NCBI GenBank assembly: GCA_904373325.1
Contig: CAJFFP010000001.1
Coordinates: 50,654-114,653 of the forward strand
Direction of reading: 5' to 3'
Source: Candidatus Gallimonas merdigallinarum
GTDB lineage: Bacteria > Bacillota > Clostridia > Christensenellales > Borkfalkiaceae
DNA length: 64,000 nucleotides
Below are positions 45,780-55,142 of the stretch, in pieces (position 1 is the stretch's first letter; each line of letters begins with the position of its first letter). A program made the translations under genes and the position numbers. The notes beneath the pieces are model-generated. The model saw nothing but the letters and a program-made list of their open reading frames with translations, did no database searches and had not been told where the DNA came from.

Positions 45780-46973
45780 TTATTTTTTGAGGAGCGCGCC
45801 GATGCGCTCGCACGCTTTTTTCGTATTCTCTTCCGTTCCGAACGCCGTCAGGCGGAAGAACCCTTCGCCGTTCTTCCCGAACCCGCTGCCGGGCGTTCCC
45901 ACAACGTTGGCATTTTCGAGCAGATAATCGAAAAACGCCCAGCTCTCCATGCCGTTCGGGCATTTGAGCCAGATATAGGGCGAATTTTTCCCGCCCGTAT
46001 ACCAGATCCCCAGCTCGTCCAGACAGTCGGAGATGATTTTCGCATTGCGGCGGTAATAGCCGAGGTTTTCCTCGATCTGCTTTTCGCCCTCTTCGGTAAA
46101 GACAGCCGCCGCCCCCATCTGCGTAATGTAGGATACGCCGTTGAACTTGGTGGACTGACGGCGCGCCCAGAGTTTATTCAGGCTCACGCCCTGACGTTCG
46201 AGCGCCTTCGACACGATGGTGTAACCGCAGCGGACGCCCGTGAACCCCGCCGTCTTGGAATAGGAACAGAGTTCGATGGCGCACTCCTTCGCGCCCTCCA
46301 CTTCGTAAATGCTGCGCGCGAGGTGTTTATCGACCACGAAATGCTCGTAAGCCGCGTCGTACAGAATCACGGCATTCTGCTTCTTCGCGTAGTCCACCCA
46401 CACTTTGAGCTGCTCGCGGCTGTACGCCGCGCCCGTCGGGTTATTGGGCGAACAGATATAGATGATATCCGCCTTCACGTTTTCGTCGGGCATGGGCAAA
46501 AAGCCGTTTGCCTCCGTCGCGTCCGCAAAGATCACCTTGCGCCCCGCCATAATGTTGGTATCCAGATAGACGGGATACACGGGGTCGGGTACAAGCACGA
46601 CGTTATCCGTCGAGAAAATATCGAGAATGTTGCCGCAGTCCGACTTCGCGCCGTCCGAAATGAACACCTCGGAGGAATCGAGCGAGACGCCCTTGCGCGC
46701 ATAGCTCCCCTTGATGGAGTCGATGAGCACGTCGTACCCGTAGCAATACTGATCGGGACCGTACCCCTTGAACGTCTCTTTGCGCGCCATGTCGTCGACG
46801 GCTTTGTGCATCGCCTCGATCACGACGGGCGCGAGCGGCAGCGTGACGTCGCCGATCGAAAGGCGGATGACGTCCTTTTCGGGATGCGCGGCTTTGTAAG
46901 CGGCAGTCTTTCTTCCGACCGTCGCAAAGAGATAGCTGTCCTTCAAATCAAGAAAATGTTCGTTGATCTTCAT
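45780..46973 (-). CDS. dapL: LL-diaminopimelate aminotransferase
   Basis: Converts tetrahydrodipicolinate directly to LL-diaminopimelate, replacing three steps of the succinylase route. [18 protein letters not shown] is typical of DapL; the PLP lysine is in [16 protein letters not shown] and GDVTLPL occurs near residue 45. 397 residues. With dapF in the same operon-like cluster it supplies lysine and peptidoglycan. The start is preceded by AGGA. Confidence 0.94.
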   Translation of the reverse strand: MKINEHFLDLKDSYLFATVGRKTAAYKAAHPEKDVIRLSIGDVTLPLAPVVIEAMHKAVDDMARKETFKGYGPDQYCYGYDVLIDSIKGSYARKGVSLDSSEVFISDGAKSDCGNILDIFSTDNVVLVPDPVYPVYLDTNIMAGRKVIFADATEANGFLPMPDENVKADIIYICSPNNPTGAAYSREQLKVWVDYAKKQNAVILYDAAYEHFVVDKHLARSIYEVEGAKECAIELCSYSKTAGFTGVRCGYTIVSKALERQGVSLNKLWARRQSTKFNGVSYITQMGAAAVFTEEGEKQIEENLGYYRRNAKIISDCLDELGIWYTGGKNSPYIWLKCPNGMESWAFFDYLLENANVVGTPGSGFGKNGEGFFRLTAFGTEENTKKACERIGALLKK

Positions 46974-47011
46974 AATTTGGTTTTCCTGAAAATATATCCT
47001 GTCTGACGGGC

Positions 47012-48637
47012 TTATTTTTTGCCCTGTTTCTTTTCCGATTTCTTTTCCGAATATTGCACCGCGTGGCGGATAAATTCACGGAACAGCGGATGCGCGTTGT
47101 TGGGACGGGACTTGAATTCGGGGTGGAACTGCACGCCCACGAAGAAGTCGTTCGCAGGGACTTCCACCGCCTCGCAGAGCGTGCCGTCGGGAGACGTGCC
47201 CGCGATCTTCATGCCGCCCTCCTCGAACTGTTTGCGGTAATCGTTGTTGAACTCGAAACGGTGGCGGTGGCGCTCCTGAATGAGATCCGCGCCGTACGCT
47301 TCCTTCATTCTCTCGCCCAGAACGACGCAGGGATACGCCCCGAGCCGCATCGTGCCGCCCATCTTCACGCCGTACTGATCGGGCATGAGGTCGATGACGG
47401 AATGCTTGCCTTCGGGGTAGAACTCCGAAGAGTTCGCGTCCTCGATCCCGAGAACGTCGCGGGCATATTCGATGACCGCGACCTGCATCCCGAGGCAGAT
47501 GCCGAGGTAAGGAATATTGTTCTCGCGGGCATAACGGCAGGCAAGCACCTTGCCTTCGATCCCTCTTCCGCCGAATCCGCCGGGGATGATTACGCCGTCC
47601 GCGCCGTTCAGCCGCGCCGCAACATTCTTTTCGGTGAGCGTTTCGGTGTCCACCCAATCGATTTCGACTTCCGCGCCCGTCTCGTAGCCGCCGTGCGCGA
47701 GCGCCTCGGCAATGGAAAGGTATGCGTCGTGGAGCTGCACGTATTTGCCGCAGAGCGCGATTTTCACGTGCTTCTGCCGCGCATGAATGCGCGCAAGCAT
47801 CGCCTGCCACTCCGTCATGTCGATCTCTTTGGGATCGAGATGGAGGATCTTGCAGACGATGGTGGAAAGATTGCTCTTTTCAAGCATCATGGGCGCTTCG
47901 TACAGCACGGGAACGGTGAGATTCTCGATGCAGCACTCGGGCGCAACGTTGCAGAACATGGCGATCTTTTCGCGGATGCTCTGCGGCATGGGCGCGTCGA
48001 CGCGCGCCACGATGATGTCGGGGAAAATGCCCATTCCCTGCAATTCCTTGACGGAGTGCTGGGTGGGTTTGCTCTTGAACTCGCACGAACCCGAAATATA
48101 CGGAACGAGCGTGACGTGGATAAAGCAGCAGTTTTCGCGCCCCACTTCGCGCGCGACCTGACGGATGGCTTCGAGGAAGGGCTGGCTCTCGATGTCGCCC
48201 GTCGTTCCGCCGATCTCCGTGATGACAATGTCGGCGTTCGTCGTCTTGCCGACCTGATAAATAAAGGACTTGATCTCGTTGGTGACGTGCGGAATGACCT
48301 GCACGGTCTGCCCGAGATACTCGCCCGCGCGCTCCTTGGTGAGCACGTTCCAATAGACTTTACCCGTCGTAAGGTTGGAGAACTTGTTCAGATTTTCATC
48401 GATAAAGCGCTCGTAGTGACCGAGATCGAGGTCGGTCTCCGCGCCGTCTTCCGTGACGAACACCTCGCCGTGCTGATAAGGGCTCATCGTGCCGGGGTCG
48501 ATATTGATATAGGGATCGAGTTTCTGCGACGCGACTTTATAGCCGCGCATTTTCAAAAGTCTGCCCAACGATGCCGCCGTAATGCCCTTGCCGAGTCCCG
48601 ATACAACGCCGCCCGTGACAAAGATGTATTTTGCCAT
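47012..48637 (-). CDS. pyrG: CTP synthase
   Basis: Aminates UTP with glutamine nitrogen. Synthase domain with [14 protein letters not shown] and [12 protein letters not shown], then class I glutaminase with [15 protein letters not shown] and HPEFKSRP. 541 residues, typical. A basic tail [12 protein letters not shown] ends it. GGAG precedes the ATG. Confidence 0.96.
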   Translation of the reverse strand: MAKYIFVTGGVVSGLGKGITAASLGRLLKMRGYKVASQKLDPYINIDPGTMSPYQHGEVFVTEDGAETDLDLGHYERFIDENLNKFSNLTTGKVYWNVLTKERAGEYLGQTVQVIPHVTNEIKSFIYQVGKTTNADIVITEIGGTTGDIESQPFLEAIRQVAREVGRENCCFIHVTLVPYISGSCEFKSKPTQHSVKELQGMGIFPDIIVARVDAPMPQSIREKIAMFCNVAPECCIENLTVPVLYEAPMMLEKSNLSTIVCKILHLDPKEIDMTEWQAMLARIHARQKHVKIALCGKYVQLHDAYLSIAEALAHGGYETGAEVEIDWVDTETLTEKNVAARLNGADGVIIPGGFGGRGIEGKVLACRYARENNIPYLGICLGMQVAVIEYARDVLGIEDANSSEFYPEGKHSVIDLMPDQYGVKMGGTMRLGAYPCVVLGERMKEAYGADLIQERHRHRFEFNNDYRKQFEEGGMKIAGTSPDGTLCEAVEVPANDFFVGVQFHPEFKSRPNNAHPLFREFIRHAVQYSEKKSEKKQGKK

Positions 48638-48691
48638 AAATAAAGTTCTCCGTTCTCCTTTGGTATTTTTGTAGAACCGCCGAAATAGCGG

Positions 48692-49531
48692 TCAGATTTC
48701 CACTTCTCCCGTAAATGCAAACGCCGCGGGGCCCGTCATAAAGACGGCGTCGGGCGTATAGTTGATGACAAGATCGCCGCCGCGCAGATGCACGGTAATA
48801 TCCGCGCCCGCGTCGCAGAAGCCGCCGAGCACGCCCGCAACCGCAACGGCGCACGCGCCCGTTCCGCACGCCCACGTCTCGCCGCTGCCGCGCTCCCAGA
48901 CGCGCATCGTCAGTTCGTTTCGCCCGTCGACGCGCACAAACTCCGTGTTGACGCGCTCGGGGAAGGCTGAATGCCGCTCGAACGCAGGGCCGATCTTTTC
49001 CAGATCGAGCGCGTACGGGTCCTCCACGAAGGTGATGCAATGCGGATTGCCCATCGAAACGCAAGTCACGCGGTATTCCGCGCCGTTCACGCTGAGCGGC
49101 GCGTTCACGACGCGCTCCCCTTCAAACTTTGCGGGAATGCGCGCGGGCGAAAGCTCCGCCTTGCCCATATCCACGCGCACGGCGCGCACAACGCCGTCGG
49201 AAACGTCGAGCGAAAGCGTCTTGATGCCGCTGAGCGTCTCCACCGTGAGCACGGGCTTGCGCATTTCTTTGATCTCGTATAAAAATTTTCCGATGCAGCG
49301 GATCGCGTTCCCGCACATTTTTCCTTCGCTGCCGTCGGCGTTGAACATGCGCATCCGCGCGTCCGCAACGCTGCTCGGCAGAATGAGCACAACGCCGTCT
49401 CCCCCCACCGAAAAGTGGCGGTCGGACAGCGTTATTGCAAGCGATGCGGGGTCGTTCGGCTGCCATTCAAAGCAGTCGAAATAGATATAATCGTTTCCGA
49501 TGCCGTGCATCTTCCAGAATTTTTTTTGCAT
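48692..49531 (-). CDS. dapF: Diaminopimelate epimerase
   Basis: Makes meso-diaminopimelate from the LL form. The 279-residue sequence keeps both catalytic cysteines: C73 in MCGNAIRC and C222 in ACGTGA. GIGNDYIYF, GGDG and GNPHC are also present. It is the canonical partner of DapL; the homologous domain at the end of CarB (same length) lacks the first cysteine. Upstream gap to purA is 107 bases, with a hairpin and a repeated motif. Confidence 0.95.
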   Translation of the reverse strand: MQKKFWKMHGIGNDYIYFDCFEWQPNDPASLAITLSDRHFSVGGDGVVLILPSSVADARMRMFNADGSEGKMCGNAIRCIGKFLYEIKEMRKPVLTVETLSGIKTLSLDVSDGVVRAVRVDMGKAELSPARIPAKFEGERVVNAPLSVNGAEYRVTCVSMGNPHCITFVEDPYALDLEKIGPAFERHSAFPERVNTEFVRVDGRNELTMRVWERGSGETWACGTGACAVAVAGVLGGFCDAGADITVHLRGGDLVINYTPDAVFMTGPAAFAFTGEVEI

Positions 49532-49577
49532 AGATCCTTCTCAGACAAAGGCAAAAATTCGGTCTTGTAAAAAAGCT

Positions 49578-49593
49578 GCGTCTTTCTCAGACA
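49578..49593 (+). repeat. Short repeated motif, copy 2
   Basis: GCGTCTTTCTCAGACA, one base different from 8129-8144; located just upstream of dapF. Confidence 0.4.
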
Positions 49594-49599
49594 TACGAA

Positions 49600-49627
49600 G
49601 ATTTTTCCCATCAACTTGGGAAAAATC
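49600..49627 (-). terminator. Hairpin after purA
   Basis: GATTTTTCCCA and TGGGAAAAATC form a perfect 11-bp stem with a six-base loop, 12 bases beyond the purA stop. No T-run follows the stem, so it may terminate weakly or only stabilise the mRNA end. Confidence 0.5.
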
Positions 49628-49639
49628 CCGCGAATCACG

Positions 49640-50911
49640 TTACCGCTCGATGATCTGATCGCGCTCCGCGCCGACCGATACGAACGTGATCTTGCATTCG
49701 CAGAGCTTTTCGATCAGGCGGACGTAATCCTGCGCTTCCTTGGGCAGTCCCTCGAAGGTGCGGCAGCCCGTAATATCGCAGTTCCAGCCCTTGACCTTTT
49801 CAAAGACGGGTTTGCATCTGTCGAGCGCGTCGGAGAACGGGAACTCGTGAATGATCTTCCCGTCCAGCTCGTACGCGGTGCAGATCTCCAATTCTTCAAA
49901 CTCGGAGAGAACGTCCAGCTTGGTCAGCGCGATCTCGTCCGCTCCCTGACAGCGGATCCCGTAGCGGGAAGCGACCACGTCGAACGGTCCGACCCTTCTC
50001 GGCCTGCCCGTCGCCGCGCCGTATTCGCCGCCCGCCGCGCGGAGCGCCTCCGCCTTCTCGCCGAAATACTCGGCGGTAAACGGACCCTCGCCCACGCAGG
50101 TGGAATACGCCTTCATGATCCCCACCGATTTATCCAATTTCAGATTGGGCACGCCCGCGCCGATGGGCGCGTACGCCGCGATCGTGGAGGACGACGACGT
50201 GTAGGGATAAATACCGAAATCGATATCGCGGAGCGCGCCGAGCTGCGCCTCGAACATAATGTTCTTGCCCGCCTTGTGCGCCTCGTTGAGCCAAAGCCCC
50301 ACGTCGCAGATGTATTCTTTGAGCGGTTCGCCGTATTTTTTGAAATATTCGATGACTTCGTCGACAGTGATGGGCGCGTGATGATACCCGCCTTCCACGG
50401 TGAGGTTCTTCCATTCGACGATGTCTTTCACGCGTTCATAGAGGTGTTCGGGGTGCAGAAGCTCGCCCATACGGAACGCCTTTTTCATGTACTTATCCGC
50501 ATAGACGGGCGCAATGCCGCGGCGGGTGGAGCCGAACTTCTTATCGGCAAGGCGCTCCTCTTCCAGGCAGTCCATCAGCACATGATAGGGCATCGTGATC
50601 ACAGCTTTGTCGCTGATTTTCAGATTCTCGGGCGTGATGCGGATCCCCTGCGCGCGCAGACGGTCCGCCTCCTCCGTAAGGTGCCTGATGTCGATGACCA
50701 TACCGTTGCCGAGTACGTTGACGACGCCGTCGCGCAAAATTCCGGAAGGCAGAAGGTTTAAAATAAACTTCCCCCTCTCGTTGATGACGGTATGACCCGC
50801 GTTATTGCCGCCCTGATAGCGGCAAACCACGTCGTAACGGCGGGACAGCAGGTCGACCATGCGTCCTTTCCCTTCATCGCCCCAGTTGATGCCGCAAATG
50901 GATGTGAGCAT
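49640..50911 (-). CDS. purA: Adenylosuccinate synthase
   Basis: GTP-dependent first step from IMP to AMP. P-loop GINWGDEGKGR is at the N-terminus, followed by GGNNAGHTV and GSTRRGIAPVYADK. I chose ATG 50911 (423 residues) with GAGGAGGG upstream. An ATG at 50965 would add 18 residues. It heads a transcript that may continue into dapF, pyrG, dapL, malQ and mscL. Confidence 0.95.
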   Translation of the reverse strand: MLTSICGINWGDEGKGRMVDLLSRRYDVVCRYQGGNNAGHTVINERGKFILNLLPSGILRDGVVNVLGNGMVIDIRHLTEEADRLRAQGIRITPENLKISDKAVITMPYHVLMDCLEEERLADKKFGSTRRGIAPVYADKYMKKAFRMGELLHPEHLYERVKDIVEWKNLTVEGGYHHAPITVDEVIEYFKKYGEPLKEYICDVGLWLNEAHKAGKNIMFEAQLGALRDIDFGIYPYTSSSSTIAAYAPIGAGVPNLKLDKSVGIMKAYSTCVGEGPFTAEYFGEKAEALRAAGGEYGAATGRPRRVGPFDVVASRYGIRCQGADEIALTKLDVLSEFEELEICTAYELDGKIIHEFPFSDALDRCKPVFEKVKGWNCDITGCRTFEGLPKEAQDYVRLIEKLCECKITFVSVGAERDQIIER

Positions 50912-50973
50912 TCTTTCCCTCCTCGTAAGCCGGCGTCGTAAAATCGGAAAAACGCCGCAAAACAATCGCTGTT

Positions 50974-51003
50974 ATTATACTATGGAAAGCGCTCTTTTGT
51001 CAA
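50974..51003 (-). promoter_or_regulatory. purA promoter
   Basis: Minus-strand TTGACA (50998-51003), 18 bases, TATAAT (50974-50979). Confidence 0.82.
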
Positions 51004-51123
51004 GCGTCCTCGTGAAAAAAGCAAGTGCAATGTTTGCGCGTACGCCTCTCGTTTTTACTGTGACGGGACGCCATTTTTTTGCAAGAATTTTACAAATTTC
51101 TGCAAGATTTTTACATGAAACGG

Positions 51124-51152
51124 TTGACAAGCGGGCATGCGCGGCGTAAAAT
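51124..51152 (+). promoter_or_regulatory. Promoter of the NUDIX gene
   Basis: TTGACA (51124-51129), 17 bases, TAAAAT (51147-51152). Confidence 0.82.
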
Positions 51153-51201
51153 AAAAGGCGAATGATTTGAAGCCAAATGACAGGAGGTCATAAGTTACAC
51201 G

Positions 51202-51693
51202 ATGTTTTGCAGAGACTGCGGCACCCGACTCTCCCTCCGTTTCCTCGAAAACGAAGGACTCATTCCCTACTGCGAAAAATGCGGGGCGTTCAAGTTCCCC
51301 TACTTCCCCGTCGCCGTTTCGATGACGGTCGTCAACCGCGCGGAAAACAAGATTCTTTTGGCGAAACACACGGGCGAAGATACTTACAAGTTGTTTGCGG
51401 GATATATCAAACAGGGCGAGAGCGCGGAAAAGGCGATCCCCCGCGAACTCAAAGAAGAGACCAAGCTCAACGCCGTCAAGTGGCGGTATTTCGGTTCGCG
51501 CTATCACGAGGCGAAAAACGTGCTCATGCTCAACTTCATCGTGACGGCGGACGAGGGCGAAATCGTCCTGAACGACGAGATCGAGGAAGCGAAGTGGTTC
51601 ACGCCCGAAGAGGCGAAAGCCGCCATCAGGAAGAACTCCACGGCGGAGTATTTTCTCCTCGGCGCGCTCAACGAACTCGGCAGAAAAAAATAA
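51202..51693 (+). CDS. NUDIX hydrolase with N-terminal zinc ribbon
   Basis: 163 residues. A zinc ribbon (FCRDCGTRL and YCEKCGAFK) precedes the NUDIX domain, whose box reads GYIKQGESAEKAIPRELKEE, close to GxxxxxExxxxxxREUxEE(xG) but with T/K replacing the last Gly. The zinc-ribbon plus NUDIX arrangement is that of NudC-type pyrophosphatases, though this protein is shorter. GGAGGT is 14 bases before the ATG, more distant than usual. No upstream start codon is in frame. Confidence 0.87.
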   Translation: MFCRDCGTRLSLRFLENEGLIPYCEKCGAFKFPYFPVAVSMTVVNRAENKILLAKHTGEDTYKLFAGYIKQGESAEKAIPRELKEETKLNAVKWRYFGSRYHEAKNVLMLNFIVTADEGEIVLNDEIEEAKWFTPEEAKAAIRKNSTAEYFLLGALNELGRKK

Positions 51694-51695
51694 AC

Positions 51696-51722
51696 AAAAA
51701 GCGGCTCCGAGCCGCTTTTTTC
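51696..51722. terminator. Terminator after the NUDIX gene, possibly bidirectional
   Basis: AAGCGGCT and AGCCGCTT with a three-base loop, T-rich on both sides. Confidence 0.85.
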
Positions 51723-51733
51723 GTTTTATAACG

Positions 51734-51755
51734 GCGGGCAAATGCCCGCTTTTTT
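51734..51755 (+). terminator. Second terminator after the NUDIX gene
   Basis: GCGGGCA-AA-TGCCCGC followed by TTTTTT; the T-run overlaps the end of proA. Confidence 0.75.
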
Positions 51756-52989
51756 ATTTGCGCACCTGACCGTTCCCGCGCACGATAAATTTGTAGGAAG
51801 TCAGTTCCCGCAGCCCCATCGGACCGCGCGCGTGCAGTTTCTGCGTGGAGATGCCCATCTCCGCCCCGAACCCGAATTCAAATCCGTCGGTAAAGCGCGT
51901 GGACGCGTTGTGATAGACGCAGGCGGAATCGATTTCTTTGAGGAATTTTTCCGCCGCCGCCCTATTCTCCGTCACGATGCTCTCGCTGTGGTGCGTGGAA
52001 TGTTCGTTGATGAAGGCGATCGCCTCCTCCACGCCGCGCACGATTTTAACGGAGATCTTCATCGCGAGATACTCGGTATAAAAATCCTCCTCCGCCGCGG
52101 GTTTAACTGCGGAGACGAGCGCGCACGCCGCTTCGTCACCGACAATTTCAACGCCCTTTTCCATGAGCGGCGCCAGAAGCTCCGCCAGATGCGCTTTTGC
52201 GAACTCCTCGTCCACGACGAGGCTCTCGCAGGCGTTGCACACGGAAATGCGCTGCGTTTTGGCGTTGAGCAGAATGCGCTTTGCCATTTCAAGGTCGGCG
52301 TTCTTCTCCACATAGACGTGGCAATTGCCCGTTCCCGTCTCAATCACGGGGACGGACGCGTTTTCCAGCGTGCTCTGAATGAGCGACGCGCTCCCGCGGG
52401 GAATGAGCACGTCCAACAGTCCCTTCTGCCGCATAAATTCGCGCGCGCCCTCGCGCGTGCAGTCCTCCAAAAGCTGAATGAACTCCGGATCGAAACCGCC
52501 CGCTTTGATCGCATCCTTCATAACGCGCACGATGGCGGCGTTGGAAGCGTAGGCATCCTTGCTCCCGCGCAGGACCACGGCGTTGCCGCTTTTCAGGCAC
52601 AGTCCGACCGCGTCCGCCGTGACGTTGGGGCGCGCCTCGTAAATGATGCCGACCACGCCGAACGGCACGCGCACGCGGGCAATATCCAAACCGCCCGCCG
52701 TCGTGTGCTCCTCGATCACCTCCCCGACGGGACAGGGCAGCGCCATCAGCTGACGAAGCCCCTCGGCGATCCCCGCAATGCGGCTCTCGGTGAGCACAAG
52801 GCGGTCGCGGAGACTATCCTGACGGGTAAAGCGGTTGAGATCCTCCGCGTTCGCCGCCAGAATTTCGCTCTGGCGCGCTTGGAGCGCGTCCGCGGCGAGC
52901 GCAAGCATTTTGTTTTTATCTGCCTCGGAAGAAAATGCCGCGGCATTCGCGTGTTCTTTCGCAAGCCGACACGTCTCGGAAATGGTCAT
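51754..52989 (-). CDS. proA: Gamma-glutamyl phosphate reductase
   Basis: NADPH reductase of proline synthesis. VPFGVVGIIYEARPNVT and RGSKDAYASN bind the cofactor; the catalytic cysteine is in SVCNACESLVVD. I chose ATG 52989 (411 residues), since AGG sits seven bases before; the ATG at 53004 has no site. A single gene; proB is not in the window. Confidence 0.94.
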   Translation of the reverse strand: MTISETCRLAKEHANAAAFSSEADKNKMLALAADALQARQSEILAANAEDLNRFTRQDSLRDRLVLTESRIAGIAEGLRQLMALPCPVGEVIEEHTTAGGLDIARVRVPFGVVGIIYEARPNVTADAVGLCLKSGNAVVLRGSKDAYASNAAIVRVMKDAIKAGGFDPEFIQLLEDCTREGAREFMRQKGLLDVLIPRGSASLIQSTLENASVPVIETGTGNCHVYVEKNADLEMAKRILLNAKTQRISVCNACESLVVDEEFAKAHLAELLAPLMEKGVEIVGDEAACALVSAVKPAAEEDFYTEYLAMKISVKIVRGVEEAIAFINEHSTHHSESIVTENRAAAEKFLKEIDSACVYHNASTRFTDGFEFGFGAEMGISTQKLHARGPMGLRELTSYKFIVRGNGQVRK

Positions 52990-53015
52990 AAAGCAGCCTC
53001 GCATTGTTTTTTCTC

Positions 53016-53044
53016 ATTATACAACAATGCTGTCCGATTGTCAA
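53016..53044 (-). promoter_or_regulatory. proA promoter
   Basis: Minus-strand TTGACA (53039-53044), 17 bases, TATAAT (53016-53021). Confidence 0.85.
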
Positions 53045-53061
53045 ATTGCTGTTTTTCTTTT

Positions 53062-53778
53062 TTAAAGATTTAAAACAGTGTATTGTAATTTAAATTTGTA
53101 TTCTTTCCTTTTTTTCTTATCTTCTCCATAATCCAACTCGTAAGTATAATCTTTTACTTGATAAAAACCCTGATCGTAGTAAATCACTTCCTTTGTCATG
53201 CGATACTCTTTATAATCAAAAATCAACAGTCGTACGGGTTTTTGTTCATATCCTGCATTGAGCAATGCCCGATTGTTTGCGGTTTCTTTTTGATCGCCGG
53301 ATTTACCTTCTCCCGAAAAAAGATATACTCCGCTTTGAAGCCAGCGATCATGATAGACATAGTAATCCGGATCGGTATTAACAACCGAAATAGCAATAAT
53401 TTCCGTAGCTGTTACATAGATCCCTCTTATTTTAAAATATTCGTTGCGAGGTATATAAACCCTCTTTTGCAGCCATTCAAAAGATCTAGGAAGGGCACGA
53501 CTATAATTTGTTCGTTGCGCGCCATTGGGCTCGTCGAGCGGCGAAAGCGGCGAAGCCCCATCAAGGTTTTGCAAAATATATTCTTGCGCATTCGGATTTT
53601 CAAAATGTGACGGTCGTGTGGTTTCTTTTTCAGAAAATTGACGATATCCTAAAATCCTTTTCCCGTCTTTGATAAACTCTATTGTTAATTTCTTTGTTGT
53701 CTCATTTACGCCTGTAACGCTTCCCTCACCATAAATTGGTGAAACTACTTTTTCGCCGATTAAATCCCGATCAGTCAT
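53062..53778 (-). CDS. SRA (YDG)-like domain protein with N-terminal Tudor-like module
   Basis: The 238-residue, AT-rich gene has two parts. Residues 5-48 (GEKVVSPIYGEGSVTGV...GKRILGY) look like the SH3/Tudor-like tail of UvrD-type proteins. Residues 115-235 have the order of conserved motifs of an SRA domain, which flips out modified cytosine in other proteins: SGEGKSGDQKETANNRALL, KPVRLLIF, YYDQGFYQV. No nuclease motif is visible. It overlaps the VWA gene by eight bases. The SRA assignment rests on motif spacing seen by eye. Confidence 0.55.
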   Translation of the reverse strand: MTDRDLIGEKVVSPIYGEGSVTGVNETTKKLTIEFIKDGKRILGYRQFSEKETTRPSHFENPNAQEYILQNLDGASPLSPLDEPNGAQRTNYSRALPRSFEWLQKRVYIPRNEYFKIRGIYVTATEIIAISVVNTDPDYYVYHDRWLQSGVYLFSGEGKSGDQKETANNRALLNAGYEQKPVRLLIFDYKEYRMTKEVIYYDQGFYQVKDYTYELDYGEDKKKRKEYKFKLQYTVLNL

Positions 53779-54388
53779 CGTTTTCCTCCTTCCGGCGCAA
53801 AAACGCGCTGCGCATCTCCGAGATGCTGCAACTCATATGTTCGAAACACGCTTCAACGCCCGCGGCATCGTGACTGAATTGCATCGTCTGACGTGCGGGA
53901 ATCCCCATACTGCGCGCCGCGCCGAAGGCGTCGATATTTGCGCCGAAAAAGAGAAACTCCCATCCGTACTTTTCCTTCTTCTGCTCAATCAGGTTTTTTA
54001 CACGTTCCAAAGTATATTCGCGGCTGGCATTTTCCATCCCGTCGGTGGTGATTGCAAAGATCACTTTGGACGGACGATCGGATTCGAACATTCGGGAATA
54101 ACGCAGTCCGGCAGCGTCGATGGTTTTCCCGACCGCATCGAGGAGCGCAGTTGACCCGCGCGCAAAATATGTATCCTCGGTAAGCGGCGGGATCTCGTTG
54201 ATGTCCACGGTGTCGTAGAGAAGATCATATTCGTCATCGAATAATACGGTCGTGACGCGCATTTCCCCTTCCGGCTTGCGCTGTTGTTCAATCAGCGTGT
54301 TATATCCGCCGATCGTGTCCTCCGTCAGCGGTGCCATAGAGCCGCTTCTGTCCAGAATGATAAAAAGTTCTGTGAGATTTTCTTTCAT
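53771..54388 (-). CDS. von Willebrand factor A domain protein
   Basis: A 205-residue soluble VWA domain with a complete metal-ion-dependent adhesion site: DRSGSMAPL (13-21), the threonine in ARGSTALLDAVG and the aspartate in TTDGMENAS. Such cytoplasmic proteins often work as scaffolds or with AAA+ ATPases; none is encoded here. It overlaps the HTH gene by four bases and the SRA-like gene by eight, so it is the middle member of a three-gene operon. Confidence 0.82.
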   Translation of the reverse strand: MKENLTELFIILDRSGSMAPLTEDTIGGYNTLIEQQRKPEGEMRVTTVLFDDEYDLLYDTVDINEIPPLTEDTYFARGSTALLDAVGKTIDAAGLRYSRMFESDRPSKVIFAITTDGMENASREYTLERVKNLIEQKKEKYGWEFLFFGANIDAFGAARSMGIPARQTMQFSHDAAGVEACFEHMSCSISEMRSAFLRRKEENDD

Positions 54389-54747
54389 AATTCCTCCTTA
54401 TATTCCCGCAAATAAATGCGATAAAGTATCTTTTGTAAACGCTCCGCAAGCTCCGATTTTTCTTCGCCCGATTTTCCGTTCGCCGCCAGAATTGCTTTCT
54501 GAATAAACTCCGCTTCCTCCAAAGAGAATTTCTTCATCGATAAATAAAACCCTTTCGGCGTCTTTACGATCGGATACCCCAGATCCTGCAAGAAACGTAT
54601 ATTGCGCCCGACCGTTTTCCGATCGCAACACCCCTTTGCGTCTGCAATCCAATCCGCAATTTTCGTCTGCGTCATCGGATGCTGTTCGTCCGTATTCGAT
54701 TCCAGAATTTTCAGAACTGCAATAATGGAATTTTTCTTACACGCCAT
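54385..54747 (-). CDS. Small helix-turn-helix regulator (WYL-type N-terminal domain only)
   Basis: 120 residues. The start (KKNSIIAVLKILESNTD, TQTKIADWIADA, DRKTVGRNIRFLQDLGYPI) is the winged helix found at the N-terminus of WYL-domain regulators; the WYL sensor domain is absent. A helical C-terminus (FSLEEAEFIQKAILAANG) may dimerise. First gene of the operon, with GGAGGAGG upstream. It may control the shared element at 54786 and 55143. Confidence 0.7.
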   Translation of the reverse strand: MACKKNSIIAVLKILESNTDEQHPMTQTKIADWIADAKGCCDRKTVGRNIRFLQDLGYPIVKTPKGFYLSMKKFSLEEAEFIQKAILAANGKSGEEKSELAERLQKILYRIYLREYKEEL

Positions 54748-54785
54748 GTCCTCCTCCTTTGCGTATCCTTACACATCTCATAAAT

Positions 54786-54812
54786 ATTATAACAAACCAT
54801 TTGTACCAAAAA
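54786..54812 (-). promoter_or_regulatory. Shared promoter element, copy 1 (HTH-VWA-SRA operon)
   Basis: ATTATAACAAAC, four bases, TGTACCAAAAA on the plus strand; on the minus strand it contains TATAAT as -10. Twenty-three of 27 bases match copy 2. The -35 region is poor, so activation by a regulator is likely. Confidence 0.6.
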
Positions 54813-54879
54813 TAGCCCTTATCAAAAATAATAGTAATTTAAAAATAATCTTTTCCGTTTATATATACGATGGAAATCA

Positions 54880-55113
54880 TCATTTCTCCTTCTTTTTTTC
54901 CTCTTTTTCTTTTGCGTCGCGGTTTCCATTATCGCCGTCTTTCTTCTTTTCCAGCTCCTTGTAATAGAGACGCAAGTTAAAGAATGTTACAATCACGCAT
55001 ATAATCAGTGAGAACACGACAAAGCCGATCCAATTTTCCGTCAGATTGATCGTCATGACGATCCCGAATGCGGCGAGTGCATAAAAAATCATCGTAGAAT
55101 AGACATACTTCAT
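54880..55113 (-). CDS. Small two-helix membrane protein with charged tail
   Basis: Not recognised. 77 residues: two hydrophobic helices (about 5-24 and 28-50) and a tail rich in Lys, Glu and Asp (ELEKKKDGDNGNRDAKEKEE). It has its own copy of the promoter element. GGGGG lies before the ATG. Shares AT-rich composition with the SRA operon. Confidence 0.6.
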   Translation of the reverse strand: MKYVYSTMIFYALAAFGIVMTINLTENWIGFVVFSLIICVIVTFFNLRLYYKELEKKKDGDNGNRDAKEKEEKKKEK

Positions 55114-55142
55114 AAATTGATATTAAACCCCCTTTTATTTTA

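Noticed and set aside
53341-53366. Possible fifth copy of the dispersed palindrome (GACATAGTA) in the SRA-like gene
   Set aside because: Only one arm is similar and the bases encode Asp-Tyr-Tyr-Val; the same CATAGTAATCC string occurs in cwlD (36770) for the same residues, so codon coincidence explains it.
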